A DNA stretch of 64,000 bases from the NCBI RefSeq assembly GCF_000017265.1, contig NC_011144.1, forward strand, positions 1,714,001 through 1,778,000, in the 5' to 3' direction. Of the stretch, positions 25,495 through 34,007 are shown in pieces. The notes beneath the pieces were generated by a model. The model had not been told where the DNA came from. It was given only the letters and a program-made list of their open reading frames with translations, and made no database searches. Positions within the stretch are counted from its first letter, which is position 1. Each line of letters opens with the position of its first letter. The stretch is from Phenylobacterium zucineum HLK1 (lineage in GTDB: Bacteria; Pseudomonadota; Alphaproteobacteria; Caulobacterales; Caulobacteraceae). Position numbers and translations under genes: made by a program.

Positions 25495-26993
25495 GCGTCG
25501 ACCAGGAACGAGAGCTGGCGCTCCACGGCCTGGTTGCGGCCCTCGGCGATCTCACGGTCCAGCAGGCGCGTGGGGTAGTCGCCGGTGAAATAGTGGTCGG
25601 TGAACTGGGGATTGGCCGGATCGCGCGCGGCTTCCATCGCCCAGTAGAGCCCGTCCACCGAGAGGTAGCCCATGGAGTCCACGTTCAGGATCTTGGCGAT
25701 CTCTTCGACCGAGTGGTTGGCCGCCAGCAGCTTCTCGCGGTCGGGCATGTCGATGCCGTAGTAGTCGGGCCACTGGATCGGCGGCGAGGCCGAGCGCAGA
25801 TGCACCTCCTTGGCGCCCGCCTCGCGGACCATGCGCACCACGCGCACCGAATTGGTGCCGCGCACGATGGAATCGTCCACCAGCAGCACGCGCTTGCCCG
25901 CCAGGACCGAGCGGTTGGGCGACAGCTTCATCCGCACGCCCAGCTCGCGCTGGCCCTGGGTCGGCTCGATGAAGGTCCGGCCCACATAGTGATTCCGGAT
26001 GATCCCCATCTCGAAGGGAAGGCCCGCCTCCTGGGCGAAGCCCAGGGCGGCGGGGACGCCGGAGTCCGGCACCGGCACCACGACGTCGACGTCGGCGGGG
26101 GTCTCCTGCGCCAGGCGCCGGCCCATCCGCTTGCGGACCTCGTAGACCGAGCGGCCGTTCACGACCGAGTCCGGGCGGGCGAAGTAGACGTATTCGAAGA
26201 TGCAGGGGCGCGCCTGCATGGCCGGGAAGGGCCGAAGGCTCTGCACCCCGTCCTGGTCGATGACCACCATTTCGCCGTGCTCGACGTCGCGCACGAAGCG
26301 GGCGCCGACCATGTCCAGGGCGCAGGTCTCGGAGGCGAGCACCGCCTTGCCGTCGAGATCGCCGAGGACGAGCGGCCGGATGCCGAGCGGGTCGCGCACG
26401 CCGATCAGCTTCTTGTTGGTCAGCGCCACCAGGGCGTAGCCGCCCTCGATCTGCTGCAGGGCGTCGATGAACCGCTCGACGAACTTGGCCTTACGCGACC
26501 GGGCGATCAGGTGGAGGATGACCTCGGAGTCCGAGGTGGACTGGAAGATGGCGCCCTGGGCGACCAGCTGCTCGCGCAGCGTCAGGAAATTGGTGAGGTT
26601 GCCGTTGTGGGCGAGGGCGATCCCGCCCGCCTCGAGGTCGGCGAACATCGGCTGGACGTTGCGGATGAAGCTGCCGCCGGCGGTCGAATAGCGAGTGTGC
26701 CCGATCGCGGACTGGCCCGGCAGGCGCTCGTTGAGGTCGCCGCCGCCGAAGGCGTCGCCCACGTGCCCCATGTGGCGCTCGGTGTGGAAGCGTTGGCCGT
26801 CGAAGCAGGCGATGCCGCAGGCTTCCTGGCCACGGTGCTGCAGGGCGTGCAGGCCCAGCGCCGTGAGCCCCGAGGCCGCTTCGACGTCGAAGACGCCGAA
26901 CACGCCGCATTCCAGACGCGGCGTATCGTCATCCGGGTCCCGCGGCGGCGGGGACCATCGATCGTACGCCATGGCCTTGGCCGACAGGGTCAT
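25491..26993 (-). CDS. purF: amidophosphoribosyltransferase
   Basis: This 500-residue enzyme catalyses the first step of purine synthesis, turning PRPP and glutamine into phosphoribosylamine. The N-terminal glutamine amidotransferase domain starts at Cys29 (LECGVFGVF), after a propeptide that is presumably removed, and includes the GIGHTRYST-like motif (AIGHTRYSTAGGS). The C-terminal half has the PRPP-binding motif VLLVDDSIVRGT. ATG at 26993 and the Met at residue 8 (26972) are both possible starts. The order cvpA-purF is conserved in proteobacteria. Confidence 0.97.
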   Translation of the reverse strand: MTLSAKAMAYDRWSPPPRDPDDDTPRLECGVFGVFDVEAASGLTALGLHALQHRGQEACGIACFDGQRFHTERHMGHVGDAFGGGDLNERLPGQSAIGHTRYSTAGGSFIRNVQPMFADLEAGGIALAHNGNLTNFLTLREQLVAQGAIFQSTSDSEVILHLIARSRKAKFVERFIDALQQIEGGYALVALTNKKLIGVRDPLGIRPLVLGDLDGKAVLASETCALDMVGARFVRDVEHGEMVVIDQDGVQSLRPFPAMQARPCIFEYVYFARPDSVVNGRSVYEVRKRMGRRLAQETPADVDVVVPVPDSGVPAALGFAQEAGLPFEMGIIRNHYVGRTFIEPTQGQRELGVRMKLSPNRSVLAGKRVLLVDDSIVRGTNSVRVVRMVREAGAKEVHLRSASPPIQWPDYYGIDMPDREKLLAANHSVEEIAKILNVDSMGYLSVDGLYWAMEAARDPANPQFTDHYFTGDYPTRLLDREIAEGRNQAVERQLSFLVDA

Positions 26994-27592
26994 CGAGACC
27001 TCTCCAGATCCGTCTCGCCGTTTCGCGGCGCGTCGTAGCCGTCCGTCACGCGTCTGTCACCTGACCCGTTTCGCACCGCCCGGTCGAAAGCGGGGCGGAG
27101 CCGCTCGGCGATGTCCAGGCCCTGGGGGGCCATGGCCTCCAGCAGCCGGCCCATGTTGCTCGCGAGCGGCCAGGTGGTCGCGCCGGTGATCCAGCGCGGA
27201 CGCAGGTCCTGGGGCGTGGCGGCGTTGAACATCAGGAAGAGCGCTCCGAGGACGAGAAGCCCCCGAGCCAGGCCGATGGCCAGGCCGACGGACCGGTCGA
27301 GGGCGCCCAGCACGTCGGTGCGCTGCACCTTCCGCGCAAGGGCTGCGCCGATCAGACGCAGGACGACATAAGCGGTCCCGAACACCAGGATCAGGGCGGC
27401 GGCCGTTCCCAGCCAGTCGGGGCGGACGACCTCCCGCACCACCGGCGCGGACAGCGGCAGTCCGAAGATCGCCAGCAGGGCCGCGCCGATCAGCGCCACG
27501 AGGGCCGCGATCTCGCGCACCGCGCCCCTGGCGAAGCCGACCGCCGCCGAAATCAGCAGCAGCGCCAGGACGATGAAATCGAACTGCGTCAT
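26990..27592 (-). CDS. cvpA: CvpA family membrane protein
   Basis: This 200-residue protein has four hydrophobic segments in the first 130 residues (FIVLALLLISAAVGFARGAVREI begins the typical CvpA pattern) and a cytoplasmic tail rich in Arg and Asp. CvpA, colicin V production protein, is a conserved membrane protein usually encoded immediately upstream of purF, as here, where the two genes overlap by four bases. ATG at 27592 was chosen; an upstream ATG at 27604 would lie inside the radA stop region. The reading frame stays open far upstream but is antisense or out of frame to radA there. Confidence 0.88.
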   Translation of the reverse strand: MTQFDFIVLALLLISAAVGFARGAVREIAALVALIGAALLAIFGLPLSAPVVREVVRPDWLGTAAALILVFGTAYVVLRLIGAALARKVQRTDVLGALDRSVGLAIGLARGLLVLGALFLMFNAATPQDLRPRWITGATTWPLASNMGRLLEAMAPQGLDIAERLRPAFDRAVRNGSGDRRVTDGYDAPRNGETDLERSR

Positions 27593-27594
27593 TC

Positions 27595-28962
27595 CTAGTC
27601 CCATGCGCCGTCGCCGATCCGGCGAACGGCGTCCGCGAGGCGGCTCACCCCGGTGAATGTCATGCCGCCCGCGGCTTCGACGTCGGCGGGACCGAGCCCG
27701 CGACGGAAGCCGAGCTTTGCGGCCTCCTTCAGGCGGGCGTCCATCCGGCTGACCGAGCGCACCTCGCCCGACAGGCTGATCTCGCCGAAGACCACGCAGT
27801 CCTGCGGCAGGGCCTGGTCGAAGGCGGAAGAGGCGAGCGCCGCGGCGGCGGCGAGGTCTGCGGCGGGCTCGGTGATCCGAAGGCCCCCCGCCACGTTCAG
27901 ATAGACGTCCCGGTCCCCGAAACCAAGGCCGCACCGGGCCTCCAGGACCGCCAGCACCATCGCCAGCCGCCCGGAATCCCAGCCGACCACCGCCCTTCGG
28001 GGCGTGCCGTAGGCCGAGGGGGCGACGAGCGCCTGGATCTCCACCAGGACGGGGCGCGAGCCCTCGATGCCCGCGAACACCGCCGCGCCGGCCGCCCGCT
28101 CGCCCGAGGTGTTGAGGAACAGCGCCGAGGGGTTCTTCACCTCGGAGAGGCCCGCGTCGTTCATCTCGAACACGCCGATCTCGTCGGTGGCGCCGAAGCG
28201 GTTCTTGGCGCCGCGCAGGATGCGGAAGGGATAGCCGCGCTCGCCCTCGAAGGCGAAGACGGCGTCCACCATGTGCTCCACGACCCGGGGACCGGCGATC
28301 GTGCCTTCCTTGGTCACGTGGCCGACGAGGATCACCGCCAGCCCCCGCTTCTTCGCCAGACGCACCAGCTCGCCTGCGGCGGCGCGCACCTGGGTGACGG
28401 AGCCCGGCCCTGCCTCGTGGGCGTCGCTCCACAGGGTCTGGATGGAATCGATCACCACCAGGTCGAAGTCCTCGGCCTTCAGCCCGTCGGTGATGGCCCG
28501 CAGGCTGGTCTCGGCGGCGAGCTTCACCGGCGCGTCGGCCAGGCCCATGCGCTGGGCACGGCCGCGAACCTGCTCCACGGCCTCTTCGCCAGAGATGTAG
28601 GCGCAGCGGGCGCCCCGGCGGGCGGCGCTGGCGGCCACCTGCAGCAGGAGCGTGGACTTGCCCACGCCGGGATCGCCGCCCAGCAGGATGGCCGAGCCCG
28701 GCACGACCCCGCCGCCGCACACGCGGTCGAACTCCTCCACGCCCGTGGCGATGCGCGGAGGGGCAGGGGTGGCGTCCTCCAGGCCCTGGAAGGCCAGGCC
28801 CCGGGCGCGGGTCGCCTTGGACGGCTTCAGGGCGCCCGGCGGGCGGCTGGTCAGCTCCTCGACCAGCGAGTTCCAGGCCCCGCAGGCGGGACACTGCCCG
28901 GACCAGCGGGTCTGCACGGCGCCGCAGGACTGGCAGGCATAGACGGCGCCGTCGCGGGCCAC
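27595..28962 (-). CDS. radA: DNA repair protein RadA (Sms)
   Basis: This 455-residue protein takes part in recombinational repair by promoting branch migration. The N-terminal zinc finger has four cysteines (C10, C13, C24 and C27) in CQSCG/CPACG. Walker A GGDPGVGKST is at residues 95-104, the RadA-specific KNRFG motif is present, and a Lon-like C-terminal domain (DCVVFGEISLSGEVRSVSRM) completes the family layout. The stop is just two bases from the cvpA start codon. All functional residues appear intact. Confidence 0.97.
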   Translation of the reverse strand: MARDGAVYACQSCGAVQTRWSGQCPACGAWNSLVEELTSRPPGALKPSKATRARGLAFQGLEDATPAPPRIATGVEEFDRVCGGGVVPGSAILLGGDPGVGKSTLLLQVAASAARRGARCAYISGEEAVEQVRGRAQRMGLADAPVKLAAETSLRAITDGLKAEDFDLVVIDSIQTLWSDAHEAGPGSVTQVRAAAGELVRLAKKRGLAVILVGHVTKEGTIAGPRVVEHMVDAVFAFEGERGYPFRILRGAKNRFGATDEIGVFEMNDAGLSEVKNPSALFLNTSGERAAGAAVFAGIEGSRPVLVEIQALVAPSAYGTPRRAVVGWDSGRLAMVLAVLEARCGLGFGDRDVYLNVAGGLRITEPAADLAAAAALASSAFDQALPQDCVVFGEISLSGEVRSVSRMDARLKEAAKLGFRRGLGPADVEAAGGMTFTGVSRLADAVRRIGDGAWD

Positions 28963-29071
28963 GGGATGCTCCTGATTCGAGGGATCCCAAGTCTAGCCGA
29001 CCGCAGCGCCGGGGTCTGTGCGGCCACGCGGCGCGTGCTAGTCAGATGCCGGGAGCTGTTCGGAGGGCTGG

Positions 29072-29674
29072 ATGAGTCTGGCGTGGCTGGCCCGGCGGGC
29101 CGGCGCGATGATCCTGCGGCCGGCGCGAACCTGGGAGACCGTCGCACCGGAACCGGGCGGCGAGCGCCAGGTGCTGGGCCGCTTCGTGGCGCCGCTGGCC
29201 GCCATACCGGCCGTGTGCGGAGCGCTCGGGACCTATCTGTTCGGGATCAGCTTCGCGGACGTGGGCGTCCGCCCCAGCCTCGTCTCGATCCTGTCGGAGG
29301 CGGTGGTCGGCTATGTGCTGACGCTGGTCGGGGTCTGGGGGCTCGCCTGGCTGGTCGCCGCCATGGGGCCCCTATTCGGCGGGCTGCGGGAGCGGGACCA
29401 GGCGCTCAAGCTGGTCGGCTATTCGGGCGCGGCCGCCTGGGTGGCGGGGGCGGCCCATCTCTACCCGAACCTCGCGCTCCCGGTGGGGCTGCTCGCGGCG
29501 CTCTGGTGCGCCTGGACGCTCTACCTGGGCCTGCCGCGGCTGATGCGGCCCGATCCGGAGAGGGCCCTGACCTACTTCGCCAGCATCCTGCTGGCCGCGC
29601 TCGCGGTGGGCGCGCTCAGGGCCCTGGCGATCGCCCGGGCGGCCGAGCTGGGCGGGCCGCTGCAGTTCTCGTAG
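29072..29674 (+). CDS. Yip1-family membrane protein
   Basis: This 200-residue protein is a Yip1 domain protein with five hydrophobic helices after a short N-terminal amphipathic region (ARRAGAMILRPARTWETVA). The pattern, including ALKLVGYSGAAAWVAG, is the usual one in alphaproteobacterial Yip1 proteins. The function is not known. It is convergent with dnaB and divergent from radA, which places it as a monocistronic gene. Confidence 0.82.
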   Translation: MSLAWLARRAGAMILRPARTWETVAPEPGGERQVLGRFVAPLAAIPAVCGALGTYLFGISFADVGVRPSLVSILSEAVVGYVLTLVGVWGLAWLVAAMGPLFGGLRERDQALKLVGYSGAAAWVAGAAHLYPNLALPVGLLAALWCAWTLYLGLPRLMRPDPERALTYFASILLAALAVGALRALAIARAAELGGPLQFS

Positions 29675-29690
29675 GGGCGCGGCCGCCGCC

Positions 29691-31181
29691 CTAGTGGGGC
29701 TCGTAGCGGCTCGAGTCGCGGGCCAGGTTGCCGAACTTGGTCGTGTCGGAGTTGAACGACAGCTTCACCGTGCCGATGGGGCCGTGACGCTGCTTGCCGA
29801 TAATGAGCTCGGCCAGCCCCTGCACCTGGTCCATCTGCTCCTGCCACTTGAAGTGCTCCTCGGTGCCTTCGCGGGGCTCCAGGCGGCTGAGGTAGTACTC
29901 CTCGCGGTACACGAACATCACCATGTCGGCGTCCTGTTCGATCGAGCCGGATTCGCGCAGGTCCGAGAGCTGGGGCTTCTTGTCCTCGCGGTTCTCGACC
30001 TGGCGGCTGAGCTGGCTGAGCGCCAGCACCGGCACGTTCAGCTCCTTGGCCAGCGCCTTCATGCCCTGGGTGATCATCGAGACCTCCTGCACCCGGTTGT
30101 CGGGGCCGCCGGAGCCGGTCGTGACCAGCTGGAGGTAGTCCACGATAATCAGGTCGAGGCCGACCATCCGCTTCAGCCGGCGGGCGCGGGCCACCAGCTT
30201 GGCCAGGGTGATGCCGCCGGTGGCGTCGATGTAGAGCGGCGCCTCCTGGATCTCCATGGCCGCATCGCGGATGCGGCCGAACTCCATGGCGTCGATCTCG
30301 CCCTTGCGCAGCCGGTCGCCCGAGACGCCCGAGGCCTCGGCGAGCAGGCGCAGGGCGAGCTGCTCGGCGCTCATTTCCAGCGAGAAGAAGGCCACCACGC
30401 CGCCGCGGACCGTCTTGCGGGAGCCGTCGGGCTGGGGCTCCCAGGCGTAGTTGCGGGCGACGTCGAAGGCGATGTTGCAGGCGAGCGAGGTCTTCCCCAT
30501 CGACGGGCGGGCGGCCAGGATCATCAGGTCGGACGGGTGCATGCCGCCGATCTTCTGGTCGAGGTCGATCAGGCCGGTGGAGAGGCCGGCGAGCCCGCCG
30601 TCGCGGCTGTGCGCCTCGGCCGCCATGGCCAGCGCGCCCTGCAGGGCGTCGGAGAACGGCACGAAGCCCTGGGAGACGCCGCCGGTCTCGGCCAGCTGGT
30701 AGAGCTGCTGTTCGGCCTGTTCGATCTGTTCGCGGGCGTCGAGCTCGGCGTCGCCCGCCTGGGCCTGGGCGGCGATGTCGCCGCCGATCCGGATCAGGTC
30801 ACGCCGCAGGGCGAGGTCGTAGATCGCCCGTGCATAGTCCGGGGCGTTGGCCGCGGGCGGGGCGCGCTCCACGAGATCGGCCAGGTAGCGGACGCCGCCC
30901 AGCTCCTCGAATGCTGGGTCGCGGGCGAACTGCTCGGCGAGCAGGATCGGCTCCGCGAGCTGGCCCTTGCGGATGTGGGTCTCGATGGCCGCGTAGAGCC
31001 GCTGGTGGAAGGGCTCGAAGAAGTGGCGCGCCTGCAAGTTGTCGCCGAGGCGCTCGAAGGCCGCGTTGTCGTAGAGCAGGGCGCCCAGCAGCGCCTGCTC
31101 GGCCTCGATGTTGGCTGGAGCGTGGGGGATCGCCGCGTCGTTCGAGACGGGGCGCAGATCAAGAGCCGGAACGATCGCCAT
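29691..31181 (-). CDS. dnaB: replicative DNA helicase
   Basis: This 496-residue protein is the hexameric helicase that unwinds the replication fork. The N-terminal helical domain (PHAPANIEAEQALLGALLYDN) and C-terminal RecA-like domain are present, with Walker A in AARPSMGKTSLA and Walker B in LDLIIVDYLQL, then the arginine-finger region YREEYY. There is no intein, which often interrupts this gene elsewhere. It lies downstream of the ribosomal rpsF-rpsR-rplI operon, separated by a strong terminator, which fits the common rplI-dnaB gene order. Confidence 0.97.
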   Translation of the reverse strand: MAIVPALDLRPVSNDAAIPHAPANIEAEQALLGALLYDNAAFERLGDNLQARHFFEPFHQRLYAAIETHIRKGQLAEPILLAEQFARDPAFEELGGVRYLADLVERAPPAANAPDYARAIYDLALRRDLIRIGGDIAAQAQAGDAELDAREQIEQAEQQLYQLAETGGVSQGFVPFSDALQGALAMAAEAHSRDGGLAGLSTGLIDLDQKIGGMHPSDLMILAARPSMGKTSLACNIAFDVARNYAWEPQPDGSRKTVRGGVVAFFSLEMSAEQLALRLLAEASGVSGDRLRKGEIDAMEFGRIRDAAMEIQEAPLYIDATGGITLAKLVARARRLKRMVGLDLIIVDYLQLVTTGSGGPDNRVQEVSMITQGMKALAKELNVPVLALSQLSRQVENREDKKPQLSDLRESGSIEQDADMVMFVYREEYYLSRLEPREGTEEHFKWQEQMDQVQGLAELIIGKQRHGPIGTVKLSFNSDTTKFGNLARDSSRYEPH

Positions 31182-31286
31182 GCCTCAATCGATAGCGGTC
31201 CAGGGCCGTCCGATCACGGGCGCCACATGTCGCTGCGACCAATTCTCCCCAGAACTTTTCTGAACCTGTGGATGAAGCTTGGCTGC

Positions 31287-31323
31287 ACGAAAAACGGCGC
31301 GGGAGGAAGCCCCCCGCGCCGTC
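31287..31323 (-). terminator. rho-independent terminator after rplI
   Basis: On the minus strand a 10-bp perfect GC-rich stem (ACGGCGCGGG at 31294-31303 pairing with CCCGCGCCGT at 31313-31322) is followed by a run of five T. It lies 25 bases after the rplI stop and should end the ribosomal operon before dnaB. This is directly visible in the sequence. Confidence 0.85.
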
Positions 31324-31345
31324 TCGCAACCTATCGAAGCGGGCC

Positions 31346-31936
31346 TTAGGCCTGGGCTTCGGTGTACTCGCTGGCCTGCTGGCCGGCGCCGCCTTCCAGC
31401 AGGTCGGCCGCGGCCTGTTCGGCCGCCATGCGCTCGTCCTCGAACTGCGAGGCGATCACGTTCTCGCCGCGGGCCTGACGGTCGGCTTCGTCCTGGCTGC
31501 GGGCGATGTTCAGGGTGACGGTGACCGCCACTTCCGAATGCAGCCGGATCTTCACCTCGTGCATGCCGAGCGTCTTGATCGGCTTGTCCAGCACGACCAT
31601 CGAGCGCTCGACCTTGCCGCCTTCGGCGTTGACCGCGTCGGCCACGTCGCGGCCCGACACCGAGCCGTAGAGCTGGCCGGACTCGCCCGCCTGACGGATC
31701 AGGACGTACTGCGTGCCGTCGAGCTTCTCACCGGCCTTGCCGGCGGCTTCCTTGGCCTTGGCGTTGCGGGCTTCGATCTCGGCGCGCTGCGCCTCGAAGA
31801 CCTTGAGGTTCGCGCCGTTGGCGCGGAGCGCCTTCTGGCGGGGGAGGAGGAAGTTGCGGGCGTAGCCGTCCTTGACGTCGACGACGTCGCCGAGGCCGCC
31901 CCAGCCTTCCAGCCGTTCGAGCAGAATGACTTTCAT
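31346..31936 (-). CDS. rplI: 50S ribosomal protein L9
   Basis: This 196-residue protein is ribosomal protein L9. The N-terminal domain shows the signature GWGGLGDVVDVKDGYARNFLLPRQKA, followed by the long central helix and the C-terminal rRNA-binding domain. The final 45 residues are an Ala/Glu/Gln-rich extension (AEQAAADLLEGGAGQQASE) found in alphaproteobacterial L9. It is the third gene in the rpsF-rpsR-rplI operon and ends before a strong terminator. Confidence 0.97.
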   Translation of the reverse strand: MKVILLERLEGWGGLGDVVDVKDGYARNFLLPRQKALRANGANLKVFEAQRAEIEARNAKAKEAAGKAGEKLDGTQYVLIRQAGESGQLYGSVSGRDVADAVNAEGGKVERSMVVLDKPIKTLGMHEVKIRLHSEVAVTVTLNIARSQDEADRQARGENVIASQFEDERMAAEQAAADLLEGGAGQQASEYTEAQA

Positions 31937-31949
31937 CGGACCTTCCCCC

Positions 31950-32240
31950 TTACTTCACGACGTAGGGGAGCAGCGCCAGGAAACGGGCGCGCTTGATGGC
32001 CTTGGCCAGCTCGCGCTGCTTCTTGGCGGACACCGCGGTGATGCGCGACGGCACGATCTTGCCGCGCTCGGACACGTAGCGCTGCAGGAGCTTGACGTCC
32101 TTGTAGTCGATCTTCGGGGCGTTGGCGCCGGAGAACGGGCACACCTTGCGGCGGCGGAAGAACGGACGGCGCGGAGCGCCGCCGGCGGGAGCGCCGACGG
32201 TCGCAGACCCGGTGGCGGCCGTGGAGGTTTCTTCGGACAT
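31950..32240 (-). CDS. rpsR: 30S ribosomal protein S18
   Basis: This 96-residue protein is S18, which binds S6 in the small subunit platform. The signature begins at [20 protein letters not shown] and includes [20 protein letters not shown] and the [17 protein letters not shown] ending. The N-terminal 25 residues are an Ser/Thr/Ala-rich extension. It lies between rpsF and rplI in the standard order. Confidence 0.97.
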   Translation of the reverse strand: MSEETSTAATGSATVGAPAGGAPRRPFFRRRKVCPFSGANAPKIDYKDVKLLQRYVSERGKIVPSRITAVSAKKQRELAKAIKRARFLALLPYVVK

Positions 32241-32257
32241 GCGAGAGCCTCCCTTTC

Positions 32258-32620
32258 CTAGAATTGCGGAGAGTCGTCGCGGCGTTCGCGTTCGCGATCG
32301 CGGCGGGCGAGGATCGGGGAGAGCTCGAGGTCGAGTTCGTCCACGCGGACGGTCATGTAGCGCAGGACGTCTTCGTTGATCGACAGCTGGCGCTCCATCT
32401 CCTTGACCGCGTCCGCCGGAGCGTCGATCGCGAGCAGGGAGTAGTGACCCTTGCGGTTCTTCTTGATCCGGTAGGTCAGGTTGCGCAGACCCCAGTACTC
32501 GATCTTGGCGACGGAGCCGCCGCCTTGTTCGATGAGGGCTTTCAGCTGGTCGTTCAGGGCTTCGGCCTGCTGCGGCGAGATATCCTGCCGCGAAATGACC
32601 ACGTGTTCGTAGAGGGCCAT
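32258..32620 (-). CDS. rpsF: 30S ribosomal protein S6
   Basis: This 120-residue protein is S6, which forms a heterodimer with S18. It begins with [20 protein letters not shown] and has the conserved [28 protein letters not shown] core and a charged, Arg-rich C-terminal tail. ATG at 32620 has AAGAAGGA nine bases upstream. The frame remains open upstream but the residues there are not S6. A GC-rich hairpin in the leader may bind the S6:S18 complex. Confidence 0.97.
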   Translation of the reverse strand: MALYEHVVISRQDISPQQAEALNDQLKALIEQGGGSVAKIEYWGLRNLTYRIKKNRKGHYSLLAIDAPADAVKEMERQLSINEDVLRYMTVRVDELDLELSPILARRDRERERRDDSPQF

Positions 32621-32652
32621 CAGTTCCTTCTTCCGGTTGGGAGGGCGGCGCG

Positions 32653-32676
32653 TCCGGCGGCGGAAGGTCCGCCGGA
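32653..32676 (-). promoter_or_regulatory. candidate S6:S18-type leader hairpin before rpsF
   Basis: In the rpsF leader a perfect 8-bp stem (TCCGGCGG / CCGCCGGA) encloses the loop ACCTTCCG. Many bacteria have an rpsF leader that binds the S6:S18 complex through a CCG-containing hairpin for feedback control; the position about 33 bases before the start codon and the CCG in the loop agree with this. The identification is by analogy and needs a covariance search. Confidence 0.35.
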
Positions 32677-32760
32677 AACGATGGCTCTCAGCGCGGCGAC
32701 CGGGGGGTTCCCGGCCCTTTCGCGTTCCGCATGAGACCGCCTTCCGTGAAGACGCGGGCC

Positions 32761-32787
32761 AATAGGGGAAAACCCCTGGAAGGGCAA
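32761..32787 (-). promoter_or_regulatory. putative promoter of the rpsF operon
   Basis: On the minus strand TTGCCC (32787-32782) and CCTATT (32766-32761) are separated by 15 bases, which is close to the Caulobacter housekeeping pattern. The distance to rpsF leaves an untranslated leader of about 130 bases that includes the hairpin at 32653-32676. It is a pattern match only. Confidence 0.4.
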
Positions 32788-32851
32788 GGAAATTCGGGGT
32801 TGCGCTGCAGCTCTGCCTTGCGGAACCTGCCCCATCAATCCGGAGTCGCCC

Positions 32852-33391
32852 ATGTTCCGCAGGCTTGCCGCCGCCGCCCTCGTCGTCGCGCTTGGGGCCT
32901 CTGCGCCTGCGGCGGCCTGGTCCCAGGGTGCATCCCCGCCGGCAAGACCGCAGGCGGCGTCGCCGTCCCCCAAGGCGCTCGAGCTCGTCCAGCGGCTGTT
33001 GAAGGCGACGGGGGCCGAGAACCAGGCGGACCTCCTCACCCAGGCCATCATCACCCAGATGGCCGCCTCGTCGAACCTGAACCTCAGCGACGAGGAGCGG
33101 GTCGCCGTCGCCCATATCGTCCGTGACGTCATGCGCGAGGAGGTGACGCCGAAGCTCATGGCGCGGATGACGCCGGTCTACGCCAGGACGTTCACCGAGG
33201 CGGAGCTCGAGGCGATGGTCGTCTTCTACGAGAGCCCGGTGGGCCAGGCCGCCATCACGCGGATTCCGCAGCTGATGCAGGAATCCATCGCGATCACGGA
33301 GGAGCTGATGCCGCCGGCGCAGGGCGAGATCCTGCGCCGGCTCTGCGACAGGTTCGGCTGCGACGCCGACTCCCGGCCCACCCCTTCCTGA
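32852..33391 (+). CDS. DUF2059 protein, exported
   Basis: This 179-residue protein has a signal peptide cleaved near AAAWSQ, a short Pro/Ala linker and a DUF2059 domain with the typical [32 protein letters not shown] sequence. It is presumably periplasmic. Its function is unknown, though such proteins occur widely in alphaproteobacteria. It is convergent with the peroxiredoxin gene, only four bases apart. Confidence 0.88.
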   Translation: MFRRLAAAALVVALGASAPAAAWSQGASPPARPQAASPSPKALELVQRLLKATGAENQADLLTQAIITQMAASSNLNLSDEERVAVAHIVRDVMREEVTPKLMARMTPVYARTFTEAELEAMVVFYESPVGQAAITRIPQLMQESIAITEELMPPAQGEILRRLCDRFGCDADSRPTPS

Positions 33392-33395
33392 GCGG

Positions 33396-33938
33396 CTACT
33401 TCTTCGCCGCCTTCCAGCCTTTGACGGCGCTGAGGGTCTGGGAGACGTGCTCGGACGGGTCCAGCTTGGAATAGGTGTGGATCACCTGGCCGCCGGGCGC
33501 GATCACATAGGACGTCCGGTCGGACCAGTCGGGCTTCATCGCCAGCACGGCGTCGTACTGCTTGGCGATCTTGGCCCCCGGATCGGCGGCCACCGGGAAC
33601 TTGCCCGAGCACTTGTCGGTGTCGGACGAGATCTGCTGCAGCTTGTCGAGGTTGCCGGCGGTCACGCCGATCACGGTCGCCCCCGCCGCCTGGAACTGCG
33701 GGATGGCGTCGGCGAACATCTTCGCCTCGATGTTGCAGCCTTTCGTGTCGGCCGCCGGGAAGAAGTAGAGCACCACCGGCCCCTTCTTCCGCGCCTCGGC
33801 GAGCGAGAAGGTGAGGGGCTTGCCCGCCTGGTAGCCCTGGGCCGTGAAGTCCGGCGCCTTGTCCCCGGGCTTGAGGGCGGCTGCGGCGGGGGTGGCGATC
33901 ACCGCGCAGAGCGCGGCGGCGGCGACGAGGCGGTGCAT
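33396..33938 (-). CDS. periplasmic peroxiredoxin (AhpC/TSA family, BCP-like)
   Basis: This 180-residue protein has a cleavable signal peptide (ending ATPAAAAL) and a thioredoxin-fold peroxiredoxin domain with [10 protein letters not shown], the [14 protein letters not shown] peroxidatic Cys motif, and [12 protein letters not shown]. It should reduce peroxides in the periplasm. A second Cys in [11 protein letters not shown] could be a resolving cysteine. It is similar to BCP-type proteins, but with a signal sequence. Confidence 0.9.
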   Translation of the reverse strand: MHRLVAAAALCAVIATPAAAALKPGDKAPDFTAQGYQAGKPLTFSLAEARKKGPVVLYFFPAADTKGCNIEAKMFADAIPQFQAAGATVIGVTAGNLDKLQQISSDTDKCSGKFPVAADPGAKIAKQYDAVLAMKPDWSDRTSYVIAPGGQVIHTYSKLDPSEHVSQTLSAVKGWKAAKK

Positions 33939-34007
33939 GTGGATCTCCCGGTTTGGCTCCTGCCGTAGGGATACGGCGGAGCCTTCGGTCCGGATGCTAG
34001 ATCGCCG

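Noticed and set aside
25593..27038. A plus-strand 481-codon frame antisense to purF
   Set aside because: purF is complete on the other strand with active-site Cys and PRPP motif. The antisense product is His/Gly/Asp-rich with no domain.
27605..28990. Extension of the cvpA frame upstream to 28990
   Set aside because: radA covers this interval on the same strand in another frame with zinc finger, Walker A and KNRFG motif. CvpA similarity starts at 27592.
29675..29690. Short GC-rich hairpin between the Yip1 and dnaB stop codons
   Set aside because: The stem is only about five pairs and no T-run follows on either strand, so it is not convincing as a terminator.
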